DNA of 64,000 nucleotides, from positions 26,335,971 through 26,399,970 of the forward strand of contig NC_003070.9 of the NCBI RefSeq assembly GCF_000001735.4, given 5' to 3'. This document shows positions 1 through 10,347 of the stretch, piece after piece. The notes under the pieces were generated by a model, which made no database searches, was not told the DNA's origin, and saw only the letters and a program-made list of their open reading frames with translations. This DNA comes from Arabidopsis thaliana (taxonomy: Eukaryota; Streptophyta; Magnoliopsida; Brassicales; Brassicaceae). Within the stretch, counting starts at the first letter, position 1; each line of letters starts with the position of its first letter. The position numbers and the translations under genes are program-made.

Positions 1-1764
1 CAAGTGCGGTGCGGTTCAAATAGTAACGAAAACACGTAAATACATATGTATATGTAAAGATTTTGATACTGTTACAACACTGTTGCGATGCGATTTTGGG
101 TGCGGTTTTGGTTATCATTCACTAGACAGTAAACAGAATCTTCCAACCTTTAATTAAATTATATTTCCAGCAATGACATGTATATCTCTAATCACCACTA
201 TATTTTTTGGAGATATGTGAGACTGTAAGTCGCCACTTTTGAACATAAATCCATATTTCATTCAATAATGCGACCAAATGACCAAAAATAAAATTTGCAC
301 CAAAAAAGAAAAAAAAAAAGAGAAAGGAAACAAAATAATAGACTATTATATCCCGAAAAAAAAAGTTGCTAACTTCTAGTAACTAACGTTTAGTGTTTAA
401 GAGTATGAACTTAAAATTAGTCTGATGACATTTTTATATAAAAAGTCTCTAATTTTTTATTTCATTTTTGTTTTGGCATTTAACATTTGGATGAGCATAT
501 TATATATACACGGAAATACAATTTACAACGCCGTAAAGAAGAAGGAATTCTGATTATATATATTCATATATATGCATCGTTTTATCTTCACTTACCAAAC
601 TGGTTCGTTAAGTTTGCATAAACAGATCAAGTAACGGTTTCATTAAGTCATTCTCAAATAATTTTAAAATTTCGTCAGTCCATGTCTTATCTTTATTGAA
701 AGAAAGTGAAACTGATTTGATACTTGTTTTTTATCCGCTAATTACATTGTAACCCTAAATTTTTAACTTGATAAATTTAAGTTATGTGGTTCAAATAATG
801 GCATATTTGGAACTTTGAGATCGATATATCATACTGGCGGAGCTAGAACTTTTATTTACATGGTCAAAAATGTAAAAATAATAATCATATGGATAAACTT
901 ATTTATTGTATTGGTGATCAGGCGGAGCTACCACTTAAAAGAAATAACCCCATACTATCATTCTTGCCTTTTAAGTGGTTATTATTTTATTTTTTTTGCG
1001 ACTGCAAGTTAAAATAATTTGACCAGAGCCAGTCTTGCGCACATACGTAAATAGATAATTTAATACTAGGATAATATAAATCTGTAGTGTATACTTTTTT
1101 TTCCTATGAAATTTCTGTCTCTGAGTTTTGTTGATGTACAATTTTGTCGTGTTTATTGGAAGAAAATTGGTATACGTTTGTATAAATTGTTATACGAAAC
1201 GTTTAATTTGTGTATATCTGGTTTTTATCTTTATATTTCTAGTAGACCCAAATTTTTTTAATGCATTTCATTTCAGGTATTCTAGTCTGTTTACTAGTAG
1301 GCGAATTAGAATTGACCAATAATAATACCAATGGTCCTATAATACATCATTACATTGTCTTTATCATGTGATCACACCACTAGCTATGTTTAATTATGAG
1401 TCATGTTGAGTTCCGTCGTTTTCCCTCCAATTGTGAAACGTGTGTGAAGCTTCGCCCAATTAATGGATTTCACGTGATAGTTATAAAATATTGACATTTG
1501 CTCATACTTTTCTGTCAACAAAAGTATTTCTTTTATAGCATAATGAAAAGTTAATTTAAATTTACCGAAGAAGAAGAGACACGTTTTTACGTGGCACGAT
1601 TGGTTATCTCTGCATACATATGAAATGTAGGAAGAAGAAAAAACAAACAAACGAAAGAACTTTTTGACTACGCCTTTTAACTAAACGAGTTTACATCTTA
1701 TTAATTCCATGAACTCGATTATGTTAATTTAGTCGTCGTATATATATTTATAAGTCCTTGGTTT
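1..1764. other. Intergenic, downstream of GSTU11
   Basis: AT-rich sequence with no ORF that shows a recognisable domain. It begins with a GCGGT-rich stretch (1-115). Near 828-930 the words GGCGGAGCTAG and GGCGGAGCTAC occur in the same orientation about 90 bp apart; this resembles the ends of small hAT-type MITEs, but no complete element can be delimited. The last few hundred bases should hold the 3' UTR of the minus-strand GST gene. Confidence 0.5.
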
Positions 1765-2720
1765 TCATTTAAAGATTGAAGTATTGAACTTGAGCCTAGC
1801 GAACTGGACCAGTTTTTCGATATCGGGCATGACAGGCTTGACCGCTTCATGGGCGTAGAATCTGTCAGCCCAATGGAAAAGACCTGGTGTGTTTTCAGGA
1901 TGTATGAACTTGACGCCGGTAAATTTCTCAAGAACCGTAAGAGGACCCAACATCGAGCCGAAACCAATGTCGATGAACCCGATGTTTTCTCCTCCAAAGA
2001 AGCCTCTTCCTTTGCTGCATTCTTGAAACGTTTCTTCCAATAGAGCCATACACTGCTCTAGCTTAGCTATCGCCGCATTTATGTTCTCCTCACCTTTTGC
2101 TACTGCCACTCCATTGATTGATGTGAAACACTATATGAAAGATCAAGAAAGATATAAATAATTAATTTATGATTCATGGAAGGTACAAAATTCTACTAAA
2201 CAGTTGGAAAGACATTAATAAATTACATGTTAAAGTTTTCATTTTCATTTTTTTTTTTTGAATGAAAGCTCTTATCATTCCATCTTAAAATCATTGTTAA
2301 AAACGGGTGTGCTAAAACAAATTAAACATGAAAAATATAAACATATATAAAAGAAAGTTTCTCCGTGGATGCATGACTTACGTGTTCATCGATATAGACG
2401 TCCCAAAATCGAGCCACAGCGCGATCAAATGGATCAGAGGGAAGGATGGGAGGACCGGAGAGCCAAGTCTCATCAACATACATGACGATGTTGAGAGATT
2501 CACGGATTGGTTTGTTGCCATGAATGAGGATAGGGATCTGTTTATGGACGGGGTTATAGTTTAAAACGCTCTCCGAACTCAAAGTATCTTCTTCTTCTAG
2601 ATACTCGTATGCTACGTTCTTTAGGTTAAGTGCGATCCGAGTTCTCAGCACAAAAGGGCTAGGCCATGCTCCTAGTAGCTTTACGTACTCATCATTCTTT
2701 GACCGATTCATTAGACCCAT
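1765..2720 (-). CDS. GSTU11: Tau-class glutathione S-transferase (GSTU11, At1g69930)
   Basis: Cytosolic enzyme that conjugates glutathione to electrophiles in xenobiotic and stress detoxification. Two exons, 2720-2382 and 2130-1765, join in phase 0 (CAC|TGT) to give 234 residues, the usual Tau-class length. The N-terminal thioredoxin fold carries the catalytic-serine motif WPSPF (Ser21), and the ESLNIVMYVDETW segment matches the glutathione-site ESxxIxxYID motif. The C-terminal helical domain runs from about residue 95 to the end. The single intron after about residue 113 is at the usual Tau-class place. The start is the first ATG of the conserved frame; TATATATA lies about 130 bp upstream. 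GSTU12 is expected just outside the window. Family certain, member name from sequence and locus order. Confidence 0.93.
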
Positions 2721-2851
2721 GTGTTACACTTTTTGAAGAGATTGATCAAACTCACAGCTCTTGTTTTTGTGTGCGTGTTTTTTTTTTTTTTGTGTGGGAT
2801 AGGAATTGAACAGCTGTGGTTTGATGAGGTTTAGTCTCTATGTTTGGCGTC

Positions 2852-2861
2852 TATATATATA
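2852..2861 (-). promoter_or_regulatory. TATA box of GSTU11
   Basis: TATATATA run about 130 bp upstream of the GSTU11 ATG on the minus strand, preceding a pyrimidine-rich leader. Position and sequence fit a plant TATA box; the transcription start is inferred only. Confidence 0.5.
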
Positions 2862-5800
2862 TTCGAAATGAACGTGCTCAAATTTGATTATCCTTTTCTT
2901 AGATTACGGCATGCATGACGGTCAAATTCGGGATGCATATGCTAATAATAATAAACATATACACAAAATAAATGATTATTAAATAATTAAATAAGACTTT
3001 TTTTTTTTTTTGGGGGTCGGTAGGAGATTCAAAGGGACAAGACTACAAGAGAGTCCAGGAAAGTGTGTCCTGATTGCCTGATCTGTACCGTTGCTAAAAT
3101 AGTAAATAGTGGGACACAATGGTACCAAGTAGTTGATTTTTTTTTCTCTAGACATGAGTTGGAATTTAAATCCCTCCTTTTTTTTGTTCTCTTGCTTATG
3201 TAGTTGAAAAAATCATAGTCTATTTTGACTTCATGTTCTATAAAATTTTAAATTTTCCAAAAATCATATTGTAGTCTAGACTTCATATATCTTCCAAAAC
3301 CAAGACGTGTGGAATATATCAGCAATAACTATATACTGTATGTTCTAAGTTGTGTTCCAAATTCCAATCAACACTTTATAATGAGGTTCAGCCATTACCT
3401 TCTATCTTCAATCTCCCCTATTTTTTATGGGGTTTCATACTTCAACCTCACCACATAAAATATATTCAAAACCCTTCATGGATAATATCATAACTAACGG
3501 ATCAGTTATTTATTTTCTTGCCACCAAAATTATGTAAAATATTTTATTATATATTTCACCACAAATTGTTGTGTATTTAGCGATTTTGCCTTCTTAATTG
3601 TATTAGATACCTTATAAACAGTCTCTATCCGATGTGAGAGCGAAGTCTATGATATGCAATAATTTTAGTTTATATGGTCTATACATTGTGATATTGGATA
3701 CACACACACACAAACGTACCCGGTTCGTGTTTCATTAATTATAATTACGACTGGGTCAAGATATATTTGCACATACTTTAACATTTGACAATATCAATAT
3801 ATAAGTACATTCCTAAAAACTTACAAATAATTCTATTTCAATTGTAAATCTTGACTAACAGGTTAAATGTATCATATCTATGGATATGTCTTTGAGTTGA
3901 CTATTATAAGCACCAAAATGTCAGTCATGGTTTAACTTATTGTGAAATTAAGTCAGAAGTTCATGTTATCCCTTTCAATGTCTATGTATATCTATTAACA
4001 GTCAAGGCCGGTAAATCATTACAAATCTCAAATGTTCCACGTCCTAACTTGAGTTTGGACCGTAACCTAGGGAATCTTTTCGGAATTTCGATGGTCGCCA
4101 TTTTCTTTTCTGTAAGATCAAAACATGTACGTCAGTTCGTCGTCGAGCAAAAACGACAAATATTTGAAATAAGAATATCTTCAGATTCAAATAATAGTTT
4201 TTACACTTTCCATTATGATTGACCGAAACAATATTTAATTTGGTAAGTATGAGATATACATGACGTAAACAAACAACAACAAAATACGATATACATCGTA
4301 TACCAATTTGATATATAAATTAAAATCAAAACTTTCTTGTGAAATGTTTTCATGGTTCGTATTAATAGATGTGTAATCCATACATAAAATCGTATGTGTA
4401 ATTTAGGAGTTGTTACAAAATTTAGTACTTACAGATTTGGAGTGTAATTATTATTACTTAACTAGTTGAGCCCTTAACAGGATGAATGAATTTGAAATTT
4501 CATAGTCTATGGTGTACTGCTACTTTTTATAGTTTCCACAGAGATTATACTATTATATTATGGAAAAAAAACAATCTGGCTCTGATTCCCAAGACTTATT
4601 AGAAGAGAACAATACAGTTTACCGAGAGTTGTGGAAAAAGTAATTAAACAAAATCTCAATTACGAGTTAACTTTATTTATGATTTACTTTATGTATGACT
4701 TAATAAACCCTAGATACTTCCAAACTTCCGCGTCTTTGCTACCAACTCAGAGTGACGACGACTCACCTTCTTTCTCACTTTTTGTAGCGTCAAATTTTCC
4801 GGAAAGTAAACATCTTTGAAATTTCTTCATCTTATAGTTTTTGTGTGTTTGTCTATACATTTTTCTTTTAACTACGACTGATTCATAACTTTTTTCTAGA
4901 AAGAAAACAAAGACTCAATTTATAAAACATTAAAACCAAATAGATCTTAGTTGTAGTTTAAGAAAAAACAAAAAAAATATATCGTAATTACAGTTTATCC
5001 ATGTTTAAACAAAGAAAAATAATTTCAAATTCAAACAAACCGATATATAGGGATATCCCAAAATCATACCCGGATAAAAAAAAATTGCTCAACTAATTAA
5101 GAGTTACAACTTTAAAGATTGTCTTTTATTTCCCCCTTTAAAAATTCATATTGTGTATAGGTTTCAACTGCAGCAGCATAATATATTGAATATTCTTAAA
5201 TTATTCACAAATTTATTAAATTGTTTGATGTCAAATTGGTATAATATGAACTTTTCAAAATATATATTCTTTTCGCTTTTGTAACACATGAGAAATACAG
5301 AATCCGCGTTTCCTGATAACATGTGTTGATTTGGATAAGTTGCGTGCAAAGAACAATGAAAGTCAAAGATGTAGCTATAGTAACTCCAAGACGGTCTAGT
5401 GTAGTGTGGTGGTTTCGACCTCTCTATTTTCAAGATCTCACTATTTTCATCAATGTGTACGGTACGAGGTTTTACAGAAATTAACATCATCAAGAAAGAC
5501 ACATTAAGTATTTACGTCTTACCAAAAGATATGTCACCCTTTGATCCAAAAAAAGAAGAAGATGATGTGTCCACATAAACCTAATTTATGATTTAGCATC
5601 ATTGAATTTATGATTTGTCTATATTCAAATATAATACATTCTCTTTGATTAAATTCAGAGTAAAATTTTGAACTCTGAAAATAAACAAAGGATCGATCTA
5701 TATTAAAAGGTTTTAAATAATACAAATCACTCCTAAAACCACATTGTATTCTCGACATGATCATGAATGACAAATACACTAACTCTGTGTCCAGCTTGTT

Positions 5801-6101
5801 TTGTTCCCTCCAGCCTAACACCTTCGATTTCAACTCTTCTAAAGCTTTTTTGCATCATGTTATAGTAATAACAACACAATGGTGTATTCATTAAAATTAC
5901 ACATACGTTGAACAACAAATATCAGGAAACATTACAGGAAACATTCTTTTATCTTCTTAGTTTCGTCTTCTAACTCTTGATAAACTACATAATTCCCTAG
6001 CTATATTAATGCACACATTTATCTTACATTTCCCTTTACCAATTGACGTAACAAGACATGAGTTACAACATCTCACACCCAAATGGGAGTAAAACAAGGT
6101 T
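2862..6101. other. Intergenic, GSTU11 promoter and SHW1 3' region
   Basis: About 3.2 kb of AT-rich DNA. Several ORFs of 60-110 codons occur (minus strand 5164-5918, plus strand 4631-4819), but none shows a domain, a start context or exon continuity, and I do not call them genes. The first few hundred bases should contain upstream regulatory sequence of GSTU11, and the last 200 bp the SHW1 3' UTR. Confidence 0.5.
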
Positions 6102-7112
6102 TTAATTTACCGGGTTTGGTCCAAAAGAGTTCCCATAAGTCTGGAAGAACGAAGCTGCCGCCCAGAACAACCGTATCAGCAGAATCACCGTAAACACAGT
6201 TCCTCCTAGATTGCATATTACCTTCCATAAAAGTTAGCAACACATATCCATGAGATCACACTCAACTAAAACAAGTTACTCTAATTCATAAACGCTCATA
6301 AATAGTGTATGCTACACATACAATCCAATGCAACTATCAGATCAAACTAGCTTCAACAAGAAAGCTCAAAAACCAATCACACAAAACAGAATCAAACCAT
6401 ATACGATTCGATACTAGTGATTCAATTAAGTAAGCAAAATGGTAAAAGATTACCTCAAGAAATGCTCTTGTAATGGAAAGTGAACCTAATAACAATATCC
6501 CATCTACTGCAAAAGACACCTGCAAATCATAAAAACAGAGGAAACATCAAAAGTGGAAACTTGAGGATAAAGAAACAAAATTTCCCACAAAACTGAAGAA
6601 ACACTTAAAAGCTTTAATGGAGAAGAAGAAGAGACTCACGAGTCGAGGAGACATGGCAGCTGGCAAAATCCGTCGCGATGCTTTTTTAGTTCGTTTCGAG
6701 ACTTTCTTGAACATGCTTCTCAAGAATCTGATCAAAAGATCGACACTGCTTTCTCTTTCGTCTTCTTCATCATCATCGTCGCTAAATCCGTCGTCATCGG
6801 GAACAACATCGTAATTGTCACCACCGCCGAAGAATCTATCGTCTGATTCGTATCGCCTACGCGACTAAGGATAAAGAGATTGAGTAAATTCGGATTCGGA
6901 TTCGGATTACACAATTCTATGAGTAGGAGATAATCAGAACGTACGTGGGAGCTAGACGAAGCGAGTGAGCGATTTAGGCGGCGGAATCGGCGGCGGAGGA
7001 ATATAGAGTTAGAAGAGAAGGGAGTTACAGAGACAAATCTGTGTGAGGCATTGATGAGAGTTAGCGATGGTGATGATGAAGATGATGATAAGGTTGTTGT
7101 AGCTGCGGCCAT
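6102..7112 (-). CDS. SHW1: SHORT HYPOCOTYL IN WHITE LIGHT 1-like protein (At1g69935)
   Basis: Four exons, 7112-6945, 6864-6640, 6519-6454 and 6221-6102, all joined in phase 0, give 192 residues. The N-terminus is Ser- and Arg-rich with hardly any acidic residues, like a plastid transit peptide. An Asp/Glu-rich tract follows (about 75-93), then a basic Lys/Arg stretch (about 103-122), then two hydrophobic segments (about 132-150 and 157-178). The Ser-Arg-Asp-rich composition and locus position match SHW1, published as a negative regulator of photomorphogenesis. I infer the gene name from composition and locus. The two membrane-like helices are visible and sit uneasily with a soluble nuclear protein. 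Confidence in the gene model is high, in the role moderate. Confidence 0.8.
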
Positions 7113-7578
7113 TTGTGAGCAGAGAGAGTAACACCAGATGATTATTCAGTGATTGTAATTAAAACGGACCTTTTTGATAATTAAATACATTTGGGATACT
7201 TTTGTAAGTATACATAAACAAAAGGTACTGTTTCGTAGTTTTTACTTTGGTCGTGACCGAGTTTTACTTTTAGACTTAAAAGACTTTTTTGATAATTAAA
7301 TAAAACCTCGGCTATTTTAGAAAAGCTACATAAATATAGGGTACCATTTATACTTTTATTTGAGAGAGAAAATCAATTTATTTCGGCTAAGTCTCGATTG
7401 CTTATATGTTTCTCAGATTATCGACCTCTCGGTTCTTTGCATAAAAGCATACATAGGGTCGTAAGTAGTGACGACTAGGTAAAGAAAAAGTTTGCTAAAA
7501 GTGATATATGTAAAAATAATTTTTTTGTTAAAAGTGATATATGTGCAAAATATGATTTTAGACTTGATATTGAAGAGT
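7113..7578. other. Intergenic between PPME1 and SHW1
   Basis: Short AT-rich spacer holding the PPME1 3' UTR and the SHW1 promoter and leader. An imperfect repeat, TTAAAAGTGATATATGT, occurs twice near 7494-7545 with about 20 bp between copies. No other feature seen. Confidence 0.5.
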
Positions 7579-9001
7579 TTACAAAGCGGGTGGTGGGAGA
7601 AGCCACTTGGATCCTTGGATGTAGCCGAGGGATAGGAAACGGTTAGCTTCTTTGTCGTCAATGTCTTGTGTGAATGGTACTCTCTTGGCTTTGTGTGATC
7701 CTGGTCCTGAACACTTGTACTCTCCGTAGAACACGGTTCTGTCATTTTTGATATAATCAGCATAAAGGACATGGACCGATTGGGTGATATTCATACGATT
7801 TTTTATGTAATGTGAAAAGTGGGACTTACTTGTCATGTGCGGGAGTCTTGTTTTCTTGCCATCCGGTGGGGTTGACAACGCTGGTCATCTCGGTGTAGGC
7901 ATAAACAACCTTAGGGTGGCTCATCCATGCTCTTCCCAAATAAATTCCTCCACCGGTTCCAGTCACCTTGCAGTGCACGAAAGAGTATCCACTCTTCTCT
8001 TCTGCGCTCTTTCCTGCATGCGCTGCTATCACTCTAATACCGTCTCCAACCACGTGCAATTGTGTTCCCTTTTGAACTCAAACATGCATTAGAGATCTCG
8101 CACTTTATGTATTAAGAAATAAGTATGAGATGTTACGTACCAAGTACATAGAGGTTCCACTTCCGAAGATGAAATCGAATGTTCCTTCAACGTAACAATC
8201 CTTGAAGAAATGGTTTCCTGTATCGTCACAGATTGTGTCTTGGAAACCGTAGAATTTGCAGTTGTAGAAAGCAGCAAAATTTCCGGAGATTCTCATGGAT
8301 AAAGCTTGTGCTCCCTTAGTTTTACCATCTGGTGCCGGCGCAGTGTTCTACATATGCAAAAAAATAAATCACTCGGCCATGAAATAGTCGACTAGTCACA
8401 TAGATGTATGATATATAGTAGGATCACTTACCTTAACGACGATGTTAACGGCCATGAAATAGTCGGATAAGATAATGAGAGAGGCGCTATCAACGGTTCC
8501 ATACTTGGCGGCGGTACCGTCATAGGTGATAACAGGCATGGCATTGGGTTGTCCCATCAATGTAATGAAGGGTTTGTTCCTGTCGATAGTGACCTTCTCT
8601 TTGTATTCACCAGGAGCCATCTTTATGATCACCCGCTTTGTGTTCCCTGCAGGAACGCTCTTTATTGCGTCCGTTAGTGTTTTGAATTCACCACCCTTTG
8701 GATTCACCTGCAATAATTTTTACATGTTTTTCAAAAAAATTGTATCAAAATCTATTGGTACAAAGGATGAGTTTAAGACAATAAGTGTGAATAGTACGTT
8801 GATGATACGTGGAGCAGCCTCAGCAGCTACAAGAGCAGGATCTAAGCCTTTACGTTGAGCCAATGGACCAACGTTGGCATTGAACCACTGCGCCACTTGG
8901 GGTTTGCCCTCTGGGATTGGTGTCACATCATCTGCGAACACCATCGGTGTAACAAAGACCATCAACAGGCCTAATAAAATGGACACATTTGTGTATCCCA
9001 T
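7579..9001 (-). CDS. PPME1: Pectin methylesterase PPME1 (At1g69940)
   Basis: Secreted enzyme that removes methyl esters from homogalacturonan; PPME1 is known for its role in pollen-tube wall mechanics. Five exons (9001-8798, 8707-8432, 8347-8141, 8068-7830, 7738-7579) give 361 residues. A signal peptide occupies residues 1-24, followed directly by the catalytic beta-helix, with no inhibitory PMEI pro-region. Active-site signatures are visible: GFQDTI (Asp acid/base), GTFDFIFG (Asp nucleophile) and LGRAW (substrate-binding Arg). The start is the only ATG giving a signal peptide, and a TATA box lies about 110 bp upstream. Family certain; the name rests on the sequence and locus order. Confidence 0.95.
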
Positions 9002-9111
9002 TTTTTATTTTATTTTTATTTAAAAATAAAAAGTTTTTTTTGTTTTATTATTTTTTTTTGTTTTTTTTCGTTTTTTTTTTCTGGATGATTTGATGGAAAG
9101 ATGGCCATGAG

Positions 9112-9119
9112 TATATATA
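9112..9119 (-). promoter_or_regulatory. TATA box of PPME1
   Basis: TATATATA about 110 bp upstream of the PPME1 ATG, with a T/A-homopolymer-rich leader between (9005-9082). Consistent with a strong TATA promoter. Confidence 0.55.
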
Positions 9120-9473
9120 CTGTTTCAGAGACCTAAATTGTTTTGAGTTTTGTTCTCGTTTGCTATTATTGTTTGTGGTGATCCATTTTTGCAACCCGCT
9201 ATAATTTCTCTTGGAATTTTGTATGTTTTCAAAATATTTTATTAATTCTTGATAGATTTTACTATTAATATTTTTACTACATCGTTTTTTTTTTTGTGAT
9301 TTTGATAAGACTATACAACTGTTAATTTATGTACCATAAGTTTATTAAAAAAACAATTTAAAAAAAAAATTTGATTAAATCCATGTCGAGAGACACATCC
9401 GAGGAGGTAACAACATCAACATGTTCACCAACACCATTTTGATAATAACATACCTTTGGGCTATATTTATAAA

Positions 9474-9501
9474 GATGGTTTCTTAAAAGCTTTATGCAAA
9501 T
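9474..9501 (+). repeat. 28-bp direct repeat, copy 1
   Basis: GATGGTTTCTTAAAAGCTTT followed by ATGCAAAT, identical over 28 bases to 10404-10431. A looser match also exists just upstream (CTTTGGGCTATATTT at about 9454 and 10136). Copy 1 lies inside the ankyrin-like relic; copy 2 lies inside the presumed first intron of the hAT-derived gene, so part of the relic was duplicated about 930 bp away. Confidence 0.8.
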
Positions 9502-9870
9502 AAAAATTAAAAGCATTCAGATTGACACCTCTTTCAAGAAGAAGCTGCAATCAAGAGGACATAAACATGTTATTTTTCATTTACAAAGACTCACAACAAA
9601 GTTTAAAAGATAAACAAATTTACTTGAAAGATCGAGATTTTCATTTTTGAAGAGCAATTCTTAGAGAAGTATGTCCAACTTCATTCTGAGCCTCAATATC
9701 GGCTCCACAATTCAAAAGCAGCTGAGTCATACAACTCTAGTTACTTAAACAACGCGGAGAGGGGTTTCAAAGCAGTGACTGCGAGCTTCCAAAGCGGCTC
9801 TATGTTCGACAAGATGAACAACATATCGCAGACGTTCAGGCTCAAACCTTGCGACGTGGAGAGAAGTGTG
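9478..9870 (-). pseudogene. Decayed ankyrin-repeat gene fragment
   Basis: Three minus-strand pieces carry ankyrin-repeat patterns. 9870-9745 reads HTSLHVA, then LVEHRAALEAR and ETPLRVV. About 9738-9646 reads LLLNCGADIEAQNEVGHTSL. About 9550-9480 reads LQLLLERGVNLNAF. The pieces are interrupted by in-frame stops and lie in different frames, so this is a relic and not an expressed gene. Ankyrin TPLHVA and LLxxGAxIEAxN signatures are well matched. The source gene is unknown; it may belong to a plant ankyrin or BTB-ankyrin family. Confidence 0.7.
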
Positions 9871-10347
9871 TTTATATGAACATAAGCAATCGAAAAAGTA
9901 CAATTTGATAGACAAAAACATTAGAAACCAGTTAAGGACAACAAGGAGAGGGAGTTGTGAGAAATACAAAGGCGGGATCCAAACGTGGTTTGCTTTGACA
10001 AGATAACACCATCGATAATATCTCTTTTAATTTTTAAGAAAAGTCTTTTGCATTTACATGTATAAAAGTTTATTTTTCTTTGAATATAATTTAATATTAG
10101 ATTTAAAAAAAAGGACAATTTTGATGATAAACTAACTTTGGGCTATATTTCTAAAGTTACATGAATCCAAGGTCTCATTTCGTAAATTTACTTTTTGTTC
10201 GCCGTTTCAAAAAAATATCTCTCGCTAACAGAAAAGCTTTCAGCTTTTTTTTCTTCCTCTTCTTAAAACCCTACCGCCGCGACCACCGACACTGAGAGAC
10301 TTCGCCGCCGTTAAACCACCAGTGAGAAGCTTACCGCTGCGACTTGA
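9871..10347. other. Intergenic, 5' region of the hAT-derived gene
   Basis: AT-rich, changing near 10260 to a C- and G-richer leader (about 10268-10347, ACCGCCGCGACC-type words), which looks like a host 5' UTR. Contains a weaker duplicate (10113-10155) of sequence near the ankyrin relic. Confidence 0.5.

Noticed and set aside
815-1322. Two short ORFs in AT-rich DNA
   Set aside because: No domain, no exon continuity, no start context; Ile/Phe/Leu-rich as expected from AT-rich random sequence.
5164-5918. Three overlapping minus-strand ORFs upstream of SHW1
   Set aside because: Could be joined by splicing only with forced sites; no family resemblance found.
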